Numbered from the stretch's first letter, positions 51,423 to 57,690 are shown. The stretch is DNA of 64,000 bases from Salvelinus alpinus (GCF_045679555.1 NC_092092.1:15868735-15932734); one strand, 5' to 3'. The notes: generated by a model not told the origin, from the sequence alone. Numbers and translations: made by a program.

Positions 51423-54400
51423 TAAACATGAACGGGCCAAAACGGACATGGCAGCAGGTCAAAATCAAATACAAGAACATTCTGCAGAATGGTATGGTCC
51501 CTGACTAATATTTAACAAAGCACAAGCATATATTGTACCCAGAAGGTGCCTGCTCACACATTGTCTGTACTGTTTTAGCAGTGAAAAAGAATACCCACAG
51601 ACAAGGCACGGGTGGTGGGTCACCAAAGGCTGACCTTACCCCAGCAGAGGACATGGCCTTGGAGCTAAATAAAGGCAGGCCCGTCTTAGAGGGGATCCCT
51701 GGGGGGAAAGAGACGAGCATAGGTTCCTCCCAAGATGCCACCCGCTTCATTCAAGGTATGTCCTTCCATCTCTACATGGGATACAACCACATTCATATTG
51801 AATCAATTTGGACTGTCTGACTTTGGTTTACCTATTGCCTTGCAGTGTCTGGCAGCACAGTGTTCCTGTTAGAGCCACCAGCACAAGCACCAGACGATGC
51901 TGATCCAGTGAGTACTCCATCAAAGGCATACTGTAGGCCTGGCATGTCTTGTCTACTAGCTTCAATATGAATCCGATTAAATGTGATAGGGTGAAGGCCC
52001 CAGTGCAGCAGCAACAGCACATGATGGAGACGATGATGAGGAGGAGACCATCTCTCTGGATTCCAGAAGGCATGAGGTATCATGTTAAGACTGTGAAAGT
52101 ACTATTTACTCTACAATGGTGAGGAGTCCTCATCAAAATCAAAAAATCTAATTTCTTTTACAGGACCCAGATGCTATACAGTGGGAAAACCAGCCTGGCA
52201 ACATAGTGCGTATTAATAAAAGGACACCATATCCTGCCAAATTCCAGCTGCGCTAATTGTATTGTGTTCACAGAGCTCACAAGCTATCAGAAAGTTGTAT
52301 GGCAACCACCTCCGGCGCCAAATAGAACTGGCAGACATAGACATTCAGTACAAGAAGAAAAAGATGGAAAATCTTGCACTGGAGTCCGAAATAAAAAAGA
52401 GGACAATTAGGAAACTGGACCTTGAAATAAAAAAACTTGAGAGGGAGGTGAGATATGCCTTCAATGTACACTGTATGCTAACTGTAACACAAATGTATTA
52501 ATCATTATTTTTCTTTCCTCCCCCAGCTCCAAGAAGATGACACAGCTCAAAATAAAAATTAGGTATATTCTCGTAAAGTCAAGTGAGCCATGACATATGA
52601 GCTCTTATTGTGAGCACACAGGACGGTGGCATCTTTCTAAGTTTTTTTTAATTTTCCCAGCAATCAGTACAACCAAGTCATCGTTATAAGGCATCGCCCT
52701 CTTTTGCCCACCCCCCCAGCACCAGGTGTGGCCACTAGCCTATATGAAGGCCCAAAATTGTGTGTTCCTTTCTGCTCTGACAATGGCATGCCCATTCGTG
52801 CGAGATGTGGTGGATGAAGAAGCACTTGTGCTGAGGAGAGCCTTCAGGCGAGAAAGGGTCTTCAGGGACCGGTTGGACCCACTGGCCTTCCCTGATGACC
52901 ATCTATATGAAAGATACAGGTTTTCTGCAGATGGCATCAGGTATCTATGCAGACTACTGGGTCCCAGGATTAAGCACCGCACTGCACGGAGCCATGCACT
53001 GAGTGTGGAGCAAATGGTTTGTGTGGCCTTGCGCTTTTTTGCTAGTGGAGCCTTCCTGTACTCAGTGGGGGATGCAGAACAGCTGAACAAGGCCACAATT
53101 TGCCGCACAATAAGGAGTGTGTGTCTGGCTATCAAAGCATTAGCAGATGTCTTCATCTCCTTCCCTGGCCACAGAAGACTCTGTGACATCAAAGAGGAGT
53201 TCTATAGGATTGCAGGTAAGAGGATCTACAAATTACAGGACAACTGTTAACACATAGTAGGATACTCATTACTTTGTGTGACAGGTTTCCCCAATGTCAT
53301 TGGTGCAGTGGACTGCACACACATAAGGATAAAAGCCCCCTCAGGTGCCCATGAGGCCGATTTTGTGAATAGGAAATCCTTTCACAGCATTAATGTTCAG
53401 GTGAACATAACTTTTTGATATTGTCCATTGACGAACACTCTGCATTGCCAGTGATGTGCATTGATTGGTGTAATATTCCTCATCTTATGATTTCAGATGG
53501 TCTGCAATGCTGACTGTGTGATCAGCAATGTTGTGGCAAAATGGCCTGGCTCAGTCCATGACTCCAGAATCTTTCGGGCCTCTGAAATCTATCAGTGCCT
53601 ATCACAAGGTAAGCCACACAACCCCTATTTATAACCATCATGGCTGTGTCAAGAATATCACTGTGTTTATGAGGTAGTAATGATGAGATTTTGTGTTGAC
53701 AGGTGAATTCTCTGGTGTGTTGCTGGGAGACAGGGGGTATGGCTGCCAGCCTTTTCTCCTGACACCTTTCACAGACCCCCAGGAAGCACAGCAGGCCTAC
53801 AACCATGCCCATGCCAGGACCAGGGCCAGAGTTGAAATGACCTTTGGCCTCCTGAAGGCACGCTTTCACTGCCTTCACAAATTAAGGGTCAGCCCTGTTA
53901 GGGCATGTGATATTACTGTGGCTTGTGCTGTCCTCCACAATGTGGCCTGCCTGAGGAAGGAGAGGGCCCCCAGAGTGCCACCAGCCATGGACTGGGACAA
54001 TCCGGCAATCTTCCCTGATGACGACAGTGGTCGGCTGCTGAGGGACCAATATGTGTTGAATTATTTTAGTTAGTATGTGTGCTTTCAATTTTGGTTAAAT
54101 ATGTCCTGCGGTGGCAGAGGAATTTGGGTTTTTTTGGGTTCGTTTTTTGACGAATTTGGCCTCTTATGATGTTTGTGCGGTATACTGTGTGTAATACAAG
54201 GCTGCAGGGAGGCTACTGCATCCATTCATTTGTCTGTTCAGTTGATGTGTATGGATTTGTCCTGCATTTATTTTAGTGTGCAGACATGCAGGGTGTGTTA
54301 TATACAGACCTTTGAATGTGTATGTATCATTTTGTATAATATGCTTGGATTCTGTGCTTTCCATCTTGTAGAGTCACTGTGACTTCAGTTTCGAAAGGAG

Positions 54401-55389
54401 CTGATGGTTTACCTGCTTTGTTTTGTCCTTATTCAATAAAGGAACATAATGTTACACATTGTGTTTTTATATTCATATGGAATGTGTATTTGTTTATATG
54501 ACAGAGTACTAGGGCCACACTGAAGAAAAAGGATAAAGTCATAAATTTATGAGGCTGGTTCTTTCTGCAGAAAAGCTACATATTGTTTTTACAGTTTTGA
54601 TACTTATGACAATGTGATACTTAATATTCTGGCACATCAGCATGTCTTTGTTTATGAAACCATACTGAAGTACAATTTCACGAAATGCCCCACATCTGTC
54701 ATTTTAACAACTGTCCTCCTTTAAAACAACTGGTTACAATATTATGACTTGTGTTTTTTTCCCCTCTGTGGCCCTAATATTCTATCATTTTATATATAGC
54801 CTTATAGTCTATGGGAAACTGTAAATTATCTAATGATAGCAACATCATCTAAAAATCATTTTTTATCCAAAATCATTGAAATTAATGATCACAAACGTTT
54901 AAATAATAACAGTGGGTCTAGTTATATGTGATAACAATGTATAGTGAGCAGTGAAATAACTATTGGTTTCCATTTGTGGTGACTGCTGACTGACATTAGG
55001 GATGAGATTAAATAGATCCTGGAATTTAGCCTGGTCTGGAGCAGGCTAGCTCCACAGAATAAATCTCCATGGTAATTTATACCATAACATATCCTCCTGC
55101 CCCCTATCCATCTTTAGTGCAACCGGATTACGGATCAATTGAGCCAGGATCACCAAGATATCCTGGCTTAATCCCTTATCCTAGTTTTGTGCAACAGGCC
55201 CCCGGTTAGCTACTTACCCGGACAACAACCCAAACATTACAGAGGCCCGTATGCAGCTAGTTATCTTGACCCTATTAGCTAACTAGTTAACCCTGGTCTC
55301 TAGCCCAAGCCCCGGTTCAGTTCTATACCTGAGGCAGTGTACCAACTGCCGGCGTGACTTGCTTCTCTGCAAACGGTTCGGTTCGACAT
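17421..55389 (-). CDS. memo1: memo1, nine-exon gene, 297-aa protein
   Basis: Mediator of ErbB2-driven cell motility 1, a conserved cytosolic protein with a LigB-type dioxygenase fold; human MEMO1 is linked to ErbB2 signalling, redox and iron/copper binding. Coding exons on the minus strand, in order: 55329-55389, 43008-43089, 42235-42303, 41719-41831, 31226-31337, 29242-29384, 23180-23256, 19024-19128, 17421-17552. They sum to 894 nt with every phase consistent and GT-AG at each junction, giving 297 residues, equal to human. The human metal-site residues fall at the same numbers: H49 (exon 3), H81 (exon 4), D189 and H192 (exon 6), C244 (exon 8). No frameshift or stop is seen. The start ATG has A at -3 and opens [20 protein letters not shown]. 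Introns are almost wholly minisatellites and transposons. Identification rests on remembered family sequence. Confidence 0.97.
17596..18253 (-). mobile_element. internally deleted Tc1-like transposon in memo1 intron 8
   Basis: The ends are inverted copies of CTACCGTTCAAAAGTTT (17598 onward; complement ending about 18251), flanked by TA at 17594-17595 and 18254-18255, the Tc1 target site. The 658-bp length is well below a full Tc1 of about 1.6 kb. It sits inside the edge of the 30-bp array, whose unit continues on both sides. Confidence 0.85.
17619..17912 (-). pseudogene. Tc1-like transposase N-terminus, truncated
   Basis: From the ATG at 17912 the frame reads [40 protein letters not shown], then a TRSGRP motif. 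This is the paired-type helix-turn-helix DNA-binding half and GRPR-like linker of fish Tc1 transposases. The frame then passes through the deletion junction into non-homologous residues. The DDE catalytic domain is absent, so the element cannot move itself. Confidence 0.85.
18256..18932. repeat. minisatellite in memo1 intron 8, 30/32-bp unit, about 22 copies
   Basis: The unit contains catgacacaggaacagtcag followed by atatacatca; a sub-type has an extra ca. In transcript sense it contains TATATCTGACTGTT, close to TACATCTGACTGTT located about 30 nt upstream of the exon 9 acceptor. The array is thus built on the intron's own pre-acceptor region. Confidence 0.95.
19024..19128 (-). CDS. memo1: memo1 coding exon 8
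   Basis: Acceptor TTGTCTCTCCAG, donor GTGAGT, 105 nt, phase 0 on both sides. It encodes [20 protein letters not shown] and ends [10 protein letters not shown], with metal-site C244. The 71-bp array abuts the acceptor. Confidence 0.96.
19129..20681. repeat. acceptor-bearing minisatellite in memo1 intron 7, 71-bp unit, about 22 copies
   Basis: The unit contains ccctggagagacaagagaga, ggggtttagaacccagtctg, then tacccctaacagttaactat. In transcript sense each unit carries CTCTCTTGTCTCTCCAGGG, the pyrimidine tract and AG of the exon 8 acceptor. Units are nearly identical; a few have cgagagag or cagagag indels. Confidence 0.97.
21177..21955 (+). pseudogene. Tc1-like transposase remnant, first family
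   Basis: Fragments in several frames: an N-terminal part with [19 protein letters not shown] (21366-21430), then a DDE part with [10 protein letters not shown] (about 21738) and [20 protein letters not shown] (about 21829). The LDNDP aspartate and the PIE glutamate are the last two catalytic positions of a DD34E transposase. Frameshifts separate the parts, so it is dead. Confidence 0.85.
22018..22875 (+). pseudogene. Tc1-like transposase remnant, second family
   Basis: An N-terminal part reads [15 protein letters not shown] through [14 protein letters not shown] (22060-22250). A separate C-terminal frame ending at 22875 holds [14 protein letters not shown] and [20 protein letters not shown], with the catalytic D and E. 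A frameshift near 22320 and a deletion near 22480-22530 break the gene. Confidence 0.85.
22955..23130. repeat. dispersed repeat fragment
   Basis: Contains gcaggtgtagcgaaacgttt, ttcctagcttcaacagtgca and aacaagcaatgtcagagtcc. This resembles a very abundant salmonid interspersed repeat. It has no intact coding frame and lies in memo1 intron 7. Confidence 0.55.
23180..23256 (-). CDS. memo1: memo1 coding exon 7
   Basis: Acceptor CTTCCCACAG, donor GTAAAC, 77 nt. It encodes [20 protein letters not shown] and HLDKM. The first bases of this exon are copied in every unit of the adjacent 34-bp array. Confidence 0.96.
23257..25194. repeat. acceptor-bearing minisatellite in memo1 intron 6, 34-bp unit, about 57 copies
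   Basis: The unit is gacctgtgggaaggaggtaa followed by acatattaacctt(t/g). In transcript sense each unit contains TTTACCTCCTTCCCACAGGT, a complete 3' splice site, followed by the first bases of exon 7 (GTCAACGG or GTCAAAGG). Mosaic single-base variants (g/a, t/g/c) are shuffled along the array. Confidence 0.97.
25195..25529. other. AT-rich intronic sequence, no gene seen
   Basis: Non-repetitive within the window. The phrase gttgagttgcccattaaagg here and gggcaactcaaccggctggt near 26835 are partly inverted versions of each other, so the 25195-26960 segment may be one transposon split by the other insertions. Confidence 0.35.
25530..25745 (+). mobile_element. truncated Tc1/mariner-type non-autonomous element
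   Basis: It starts after a TA with CAGTGAGCTCCAAAAGT and continues with cctccagcactttagattgg and cagactgtcagctttaatca, matching the left part of a common salmonid Tc1-like element. It stops near gggaccaacagtattatgac, short of the right end. Confidence 0.65.
25834..25900 (+). mobile_element. LINE 3' tail, RSg-1 type
   Basis: Contains ccccaggaagagtagctgcc, ggcaggaactaatggggatc and cataataaatacaaa, the 3' end of the salmonid RSg-1 LINE family as I remember it. The element is 5'-truncated, as usual for LINEs. Confidence 0.7.
26022..26707. repeat. palindromic minisatellite in memo1 intron 6, 40-bp unit, 17 copies
   Basis: The unit contains ttagcaaaacaatgctaacc and tctgttgttattgtgagagg. GAGGTTAGCA and TGCTAACCTC are perfect complements separated by 6 nt, and again by 14 nt on the other side, so every unit can form a stem with either neighbour. 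Units are nearly identical (rare gttt or gttatt variants). Confidence 0.97.
26708..27000. other. intronic sequence between arrays, no gene seen
   Basis: AT-rich, with no coding or RNA signature. Possibly the other half of the transposon noted at 25195-25529. Confidence 0.35.
27001..29142. repeat. minisatellite in memo1 intron 6, 36/37-bp unit, about 59 copies
   Basis: The unit contains cctgaaccaaactaacctgg and cttttctttccctcat. In transcript sense each unit contains AGCCAGGTTAGTTT, a donor-like CAG/GTTAGT. Length varies by c or t insertions in the pyrimidine run. Confidence 0.97.
29242..29384 (-). CDS. memo1: memo1 coding exon 6
   Basis: Acceptor CCTACTGCAG, donor GTACGT, 143 nt. It encodes [20 protein letters not shown] through SSDFCHW. 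It holds D189 and H192, both part of the metal/active site region in MEMO1. Confidence 0.96.
29491..30872. repeat. minisatellite in memo1 intron 5, 35- then 30-bp unit, about 45 copies
   Basis: The unit is gtgcgggtgttaacccaacc followed by cgatcaaaag. The first 7 units carry an extra aagaa (35 bp) and the rest are 30 bp. More than 20 consecutive units (29740-30400) are identical; toward the right end units change to cgattaaaag and then decay. The frame of about 338 codons is an array artefact. Confidence 0.97.
30873..31225. other. memo1 intron 5, unique sequence next to the exon 5 donor
   Basis: About 350 nt of ordinary intronic sequence without repeats or coding potential that I can see. Confidence 0.5.
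31226..31337 (-). CDS. memo1: memo1 coding exon 5
   Basis: Acceptor CCCTCTGTAG, donor GTAAGA, 112 nt. It encodes [20 protein letters not shown] and ends [10 protein letters not shown], nearly identical to the vertebrate protein. The 6.2-kb 44-bp array starts at this acceptor. Confidence 0.96.
31338..37564. repeat. acceptor-bearing minisatellite in memo1 intron 4, about 44-bp unit, about 140 copies
   Basis: The longest array in the window, 6.2 kb. The unit contains gtcaacatagactagagagg, gaggtgaggattcaatatac and agag. In transcript sense it carries CTCCCTCTGTAGTCTATG or CTCTCTAGTCTATG, the pyrimidine tract, AG and first bases of exon 5 (TCTATGCTGAG). Sub-types (actacagag, actagagag, gagagaggggtg, ttcaat or tttaat) are mixed. 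A scrambled patch lies at 35440-35580. Confidence 0.97.
37565..37752. other. unique intronic sequence
   Basis: Nothing recognised; memo1 intron 4 sequence between the 44-bp array and a hAT-like end. Confidence 0.4.
37753..38000. mobile_element. hAT-like element fragment (left end)
   Basis: Starts with TAGGGCTGTGACGGTCATGG, resembling the TAGGGxTGTAACGGT termini of fish hAT-family elements. Also contains gaagggg and aagtcaatggtagtgcaatg. No transposase frame. No 8-bp target duplication is shared with the candidate right end at 41410. Confidence 0.4.
38139..38262. repeat. 42-bp direct repeat, 3 copies
   Basis: The unit contains ggatgtgtttgcttgtgtag and ccagtgcttccttgctcatg. Confidence 0.9.
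38398..38877. repeat. minisatellite in memo1 intron 4, 27-bp unit, 18 copies
   Basis: The unit is ggccttggcccagaccagtt followed by atgaaga, with a g/a variant in the tail. Length divisible by three keeps all frames open; no gene is called. Confidence 0.96.
38878..41006. repeat. GC-skewed minisatellite in memo1 intron 4, 30-bp unit, about 70 copies
   Basis: The unit is ggcccctcctccgcctgctc followed by tccctctcaa; a sub-type has tgacctctcaa. The plus strand is almost pure pyrimidine apart from aagg. In transcript sense each unit reads GAGGAGGGGCC with further GG runs. Open frames of 100-250 codons on both strands are artefacts of the unit length. Confidence 0.97.
41262..41410. mobile_element. 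hAT-like element fragment (right end)
   Basis: Ends with gtgaactgttacaccccta, whose complement TAGGGGTGTAACAGTTCAC is a hAT-like terminus. No transposase is present. Probably a different element from the one at 37753. Confidence 0.4.
41577..41630 (-). pseudogene. partial duplicate of memo1 exon 4
   Basis: Repeats the 3' half of exon 4 (cttctggtcaatcctgaggt, then gttttataaacctcagcaga and ggacagggca). It lacks 11 nt present in the real exon after ctgaggt, which would shift the frame, and has GTATGG instead of GTAGGT at the donor position. It lies downstream of the real exon, separated by the (GT)n tract. Confidence 0.9.
41631..41712. repeat. (GT)n microsatellite, about 41 repeats
   Basis: A pure dinucleotide run placed exactly between the partial exon 4 copy and the donor of the real exon 4. 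In transcript sense it is (AC)n starting within about 6 nt of the exon 4 splice donor. Confidence 0.98.
41719..41831 (-). CDS. memo1: memo1 coding exon 4
   Basis: Acceptor CCCCTGTAG, donor GTAGGT, 113 nt. It encodes [20 protein letters not shown] and ends LYDLRIDQK, with H81 in the first part. A damaged partial copy of this exon lies just downstream across a (GT)n tract. Confidence 0.95.
42235..42303 (-). CDS. memo1: memo1 coding exon 3
   Basis: Acceptor TTTTCAG, donor GTAAGT, 69 nt. It encodes [20 protein letters not shown] and carries metal-site residue H49 as its first full codon. A 26-bp minisatellite abuts the acceptor. Confidence 0.95.
42306..42873. repeat. acceptor-bearing minisatellite in memo1 intron 2, 26-bp unit, about 20 copies
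   Basis: The unit is ctgcctggctgacaacacat followed by tacaac. Some units read ctgaaaacacattacaac, identical to the intron side of the exon 3 acceptor (TTTTCAG in transcript sense). Others read ctgacaac (TTGTCAG). Longer composite units with an extra acaccattacaa lie at both ends. Confidence 0.95.
43008..43089 (-). CDS. memo1: memo1 coding exon 2
   Basis: Acceptor CTCTGCAG, donor GTAAGC, 82 nt. It encodes [17 protein letters not shown] followed by a stretch ending ARAIIAP, matching the N-terminal helix and first strand of MEMO1. No array touches this acceptor. Confidence 0.95.
43358..43450. repeat. dispersed repeat copy
   Basis: Contains gtgcactatatagggaatag twice, with gggtccaatagggctctggt between and gtgccatttggga at the end. 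Same family as at 7228 and 17108. Confidence 0.65.
43664..44811. repeat. minisatellite in memo1 intron 1, 49-bp unit, about 24 copies
   Basis: The unit contains gactgactgggctggagcag, agagataacagggagacctt and gttatgtgt. Some units lack gact or most of the first block. Confidence 0.96.
44868..45237. repeat. minisatellite grown from a dispersed repeat, 31-bp unit, 12 copies
   Basis: The unit is gaccagggaccatagaatag followed by ggcactaattt. It is preceded by ggcaccttattccctttata, part of the dispersed family seen at 43358, so the array arose by amplification inside that element. Confidence 0.93.
45506..47566. repeat. minisatellite in memo1 intron 1, 45/46-bp unit, about 45 copies
   Basis: The unit contains cactaggccccttggattag, agttagtttaaatgtaacgt and gatata. 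Variants: aaacccctt, ggtcccttg, and a block of units lacking one g (ccttgatt) at 45850-46150. Confidence 0.97.
47567..48308. other. memo1 intron 1 sequence, no gene seen
   Basis: About 740 nt without array structure. Short open frames lack any family signature. It includes many agct/ctag tetramers common in teleost intergenic DNA. Confidence 0.4.
48309..50672. repeat. minisatellite in memo1 intron 1, 61-66-bp unit, about 37 copies, with higher-order order
   Basis: The unit contains actttaccggacaacaacag, cccaggagagacctgtctgt and agctagctatctaacgttaa. Linker sub-types (ctact, ctattact, cgagtt, ccagtt, actatttt) recur in a repeated order. Degenerate units lie beyond it on both sides of the Harbinger insertion. 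Confidence 0.97.
50964..52562 (+). CDS. Harbinger Myb/SANT-like DNA-binding protein, 268 aa
   Basis: In Harbinger elements this partner protein binds the transposon ends and helps import the transposase into the nucleus. Exons: 50964-51121, 51421-51491, 51579-51755, 51846-51907, 51990-52076, 52164-52205, 52274-52447, 52527-52562. All junctions are GT-AG and phases agree, giving 807 nt including stop. The start is in ACCATGG and reads [20 protein letters not shown]; residues 1-76 form the Myb/SANT-like three-helix region, with W at [16 protein letters not shown] and [13 protein letters not shown]. An acidic stretch (HDGDDDEEE) follows. The seventh exon is a charged coiled coil ([17 protein letters not shown]). 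No stop or frameshift seen. The shortest exons are less certain than the first and seventh. Confidence 0.82.
52726..54073 (+). CDS. Harbinger DDE transposase (HARBI1-like), 362 aa
   Basis: Exons 52726-53215, 53285-53400, 53497-53608, 53703-54073, all GT-AG, total 1089 nt including stop. Residues counted from the first ATG: D173 in [13 protein letters not shown]224 in [15 protein letters not shown]284 in [15 protein letters not shown], the DDE triad of the Harbinger nuclease; LLGDRGY (D249) is also conserved. An alternative start at 52783 ([17 protein letters not shown]) has better context and gives 343 residues, close to the 349 of human HARBI1. The frame is intact, so the element could still be active. 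It ends [20 protein letters not shown]. Confidence 0.93.
54435..54440 (+). terminator. polyadenylation signal AATAAA of the Harbinger transposase
   Basis: Canonical AATAAA about 360 nt after the transposase stop, followed by a GT-rich stretch (cattgtgtttttat). Confidence 0.6.
54441..55180. other. Harbinger 3' non-coding region
   Basis: AT-rich sequence between the transposase gene and the right terminus. It has subterminal gatcctggaat, gagccaggat and atcctggctt motifs, with no coding frame. Confidence 0.6.
55329..55389 (-). CDS. memo1: memo1 coding exon 1
   Basis: Start codon at 55389-55387; 20 codons plus one base. It encodes [20 protein letters not shown] and ends before a GTATAG donor. 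The Harbinger element lies only about 127 nt further into intron 1. Confidence 0.95.
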
Positions 55390-56100
55390 CTTAGCTCCCT
55401 ATCTTGGTAAGAAGGAACCTTGTCCGGTAGAAATAAAATAAAAACTCGGGGGAAAAACAACTACCTAAACAGAAACCACCAATAAAAGTTGTCTAGACAA
55501 AGGAGGAATACAAAAATAGCTAGCCAGAGAGTAGCCAAGTTATCCAGATGGCGAAGTTGGAAATGCTGAGAAAAGTGTGCGTTTGATAGCAGGCTAAGGT
55601 TACTTCAAAATAAGATCTTAAAACGAGGGTGTTTATTTACGGATGAACAAAACCTCAATGTAGTTTGTCTGTTGGTTGCCAAAATAGCACTATTGACTTG
55701 ACTAAAACTGGTTTGTCATAAATCGGGCTATATGGTAGCAACTGTACATCATAATCGACCAAAACTAATATGGCTGATAGGAATCCTATTGGTCAGTGGA
55801 TGAGGAATGTTTATCGCTTCACCAAGCAGACCGTCGACTAATTCACGTTGTCATGCTGCGTCACCCGGTTGCTGAGATAATCGTCACGCAATTACTTCTT
55901 AAATTGAGGTTATAAATCGAGCAGTCGAGTAAATTAATCGAGCAAATTATTATTATTATTTTTTTTATTAATAAATCAATGCAAAAAGTACATGGGAAGC
56001 ACAAGTATACATCAAGAATATACAAAGGACATTTGGGCTATTGGGTACAATATCACATTAAACAAGGACCTGAAGGGGCATACACACATTTATAATTCTA
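55390..56100 (-). promoter_or_regulatory. memo1: memo1 5' flank: 5' UTR and probable promoter
   Basis: Sequence upstream of the memo1 start. No TATA box at a convincing place; scattered CpG dinucleotides (55790-55930) are denser than in the intronic arrays. The transcription start cannot be fixed from sequence alone. Confidence 0.3.
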
Positions 56101-56217
56101 ACAGCTTTTTTGTTCGCAGAGTATTTAATTATCTTAAAATATAAATTCAATTTCAATATTTTCAATTTCAATCTCTGCATACAGTCACCGAAAGTCAAAG
56201 CTGCTGCGTTGTGACAC

Positions 56218-56292
56218 GCTGGTCGGAACGAGGAAACTCGGGAATTTTCGTTAGCCTGTCGGAAATGTCCGAGTTTCCTCGTTCCGACCAGC
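56218..56292. repeat. perfect 24-bp inverted repeat (hairpin)
   Basis: GCTGGTCGGAACGAGGAAAC plus TCGG (56218-56241) is exactly complementary to 56269-56292, with a 27-nt spacer. It probably marks a small MITE or the fused ends of a DNA element. Confidence 0.9.
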
Positions 56293-56570
56293 AAGTATGA
56301 AACGATTCCTTGATTCCCGAATGGTCGTAAACATTATCTTAAAATGACGTAGGTCTGCGTGGATTGGCTGATCGAGAAGGATACAGAGAAATGATTCGTT
56401 AAAATGTTTTGTAGGCGTGTAGAAAGAGTGGGTATGCCATAGATGTCTATGTGTATGCTCGAATTGGCTCGATTCACGCATATATTATATATTTCTTTGA
56501 TTTCCCCCATGAAAAACTGGAATAGATATGATTACAAAGCATAGTTGTTACGTTTAGAACTAATTTAGTT

Positions 56571-56576
56571 AAAAAA
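56571..56576 (-). terminator. RNA polymerase III terminator for tRNA-His
   Basis: TTTTTT on the minus strand downstream of the tRNA gene. The closer TTGCGATACACAATG segment has no T4 run on that strand. Confidence 0.6.
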
Positions 56577-56608
56577 TAACCCTTTTGCCGTGACATTGTG
56601 TATCGCAA

Positions 56609-56680
56609 TGCCGTGACCCGGATTCGAACCGGGGTTGCTGCGGCCACAACGCAGAGTACTAACCACTATACGATCACGGC
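56609..56680 (-). tRNA. tRNA-His (GTG)
   Basis: The minus strand gives a full cloverleaf. The acceptor stem GCCGTGA pairs with TCACGGC. The A box is TAGTGGTTAGTACTC, the anticodon loop TTGTGGC has GTG, and the B box is GGTTCGAATCC. The T stem carries CCCCGG paired with CCGGGG. It is nearly identical to the vertebrate tRNA-His gene, without an encoded CCA or intron. A T6 terminator lies about 33 nt downstream (56571-56576). Confidence 0.97.
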
Positions 56681-57124
56681 GAGCTACCAGGGCTTAAACT
56701 CATTTGGGAGATATTTCCCCAATAGAACTCGTCTGAACCGAATTTCGATGAAGACAATAACATCATATATCATGCTGATATTAAATCATGGTACAAGGAT
56801 GATTTTGCCCAATGCAAACCGTACGTGCACTTTGGGGACTTCTTCTAAACGAAACCAGGCCACATGGAATAATCCACAGAATGTATTTAGGATTTGTAAT
56901 TTCTGTTACTATGGCTGCAGCGGCAGTTTATGTAAAGTTACCATAGTTAGCAACACTAACAACATGAAACCGACAGGTATTCACACCACTGTCAACTACG
57001 TACTTAAAAAAATATATGCATACTGTACAACGGAAATAAAACCATGTATTTGGTGTATCATAGGCATCATAGCACTTGATGTGATTGTATTTTCTCACTA
57101 GCAATAGATTTAGCCGATAGTTGC

Positions 57125-57130
57125 TTTATT
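57125..57130 (-). terminator. dpy30: candidate polyadenylation signal for the DPY30-like exon
   Basis: Minus-strand AATAAA (CTTCAATAAAGCAACT) about 275 nt after the stop codon at 57404. Confidence 0.4.
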
Positions 57131-57403
57131 GAAGTTTTCATTACAATGATTGTGATACGTGGTTGTCTTAAGAATACAGAATGTCGCTCAAAAATATCAG
57201 ACTTTTGATATAAGGCATGTGTTTATATGGCGGAGGAAACGCTCCAGAACATGTAGTCAATTACAGAAACAAACAAAAAAGTTTGTTCAACAAAAATGTA
57301 TCATATAAAATAAAAGGGAATCAGTACACACCAGCTGATACACCTACACTATATATAGATATATATATATTATAAATCCACCAGTGTCGTTTCTTCAGAG
57401 GTG

Positions 57404-57476
57404 TTAGATGCAGTCCTCATATTGAGACTTGTTCTGGAGGAGATGTGCAGCTAGAAATGCAATGGGAGCATGAGGC
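57404..57476 (-). CDS. dpy30: terminal exon of a DPY30-like gene
   Basis: After a TTCTCTTCCAG acceptor the minus strand reads PHAPIAFLAAHLLQNKSQYE, then DCI and TAA. This matches the C-terminal Dpy-30 dimerisation motif (P-I-x-F-L-A-x-x-L-L-x-N-K-x-Q-x-E-D) of DPY30, a core subunit of SET1/MLL H3K4 methyltransferase complexes. In human, DPY30 is next to MEMO1 on the same strand, as here. I find no other DPY30 exon before striatin; the upstream space is arrays. The tail (HAP and CI) differs from the usual protein, so it may be a diverged duplicate or an orphan exon. Confidence 0.7.
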
Positions 57477-57606
57477 CTGGAAGAGAAGGAAAACTAGGAT
57501 TAATACAAACCAGTCATCAAATAAAAGGTTTATGGCATAAATTATCATAAATTATCATATTTATTGGAGCACGAAACAGAGACAACTGAAATGTGTTGTT
57601 TTATTT

Positions 57607-57690
57607 GTCAAAAATAAAATAAGAATGTGTTCTTAACTGACTTGCCTAGTTAAATAAAGGTAAAATAAAATAAATACATTTGTCCCAGCG
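57607..57690 (+). mobile_element. retroelement 3' tail fragment
   Basis: Contains tgttcttaactgacttgcct and agttaaataaaggtaaaata with an (aaat)n end, a tail seen very often in teleost interspersed repeats. Confidence 0.55.

Larger units (their letters stand above)
50740..55201 (+). mobile_element. autonomous-looking PIF/Harbinger transposon in memo1 intron 1
   Basis: The 21-bp terminal inverted repeats start GGGCCTGTTGCACAAAA (50740-50760) and match the complement of 55181-55201 with one mismatch. The flanks are CCG on both sides (50737-50739 and 55202-55204), a possible 3-bp target duplication; the exact boundary is ambiguous in the G run. Subterminal copies of agccaggat / atcctggct lie near both ends and may bind the transposase or Myb protein. 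It carries both genes expected of the superfamily, in the same orientation and opposite to memo1. Confidence 0.92.

Noticed and set aside
56598-57101. 167-codon plus-strand frame
   Set aside because: It runs through the tRNA-His gene on the opposite strand and has no family signature.
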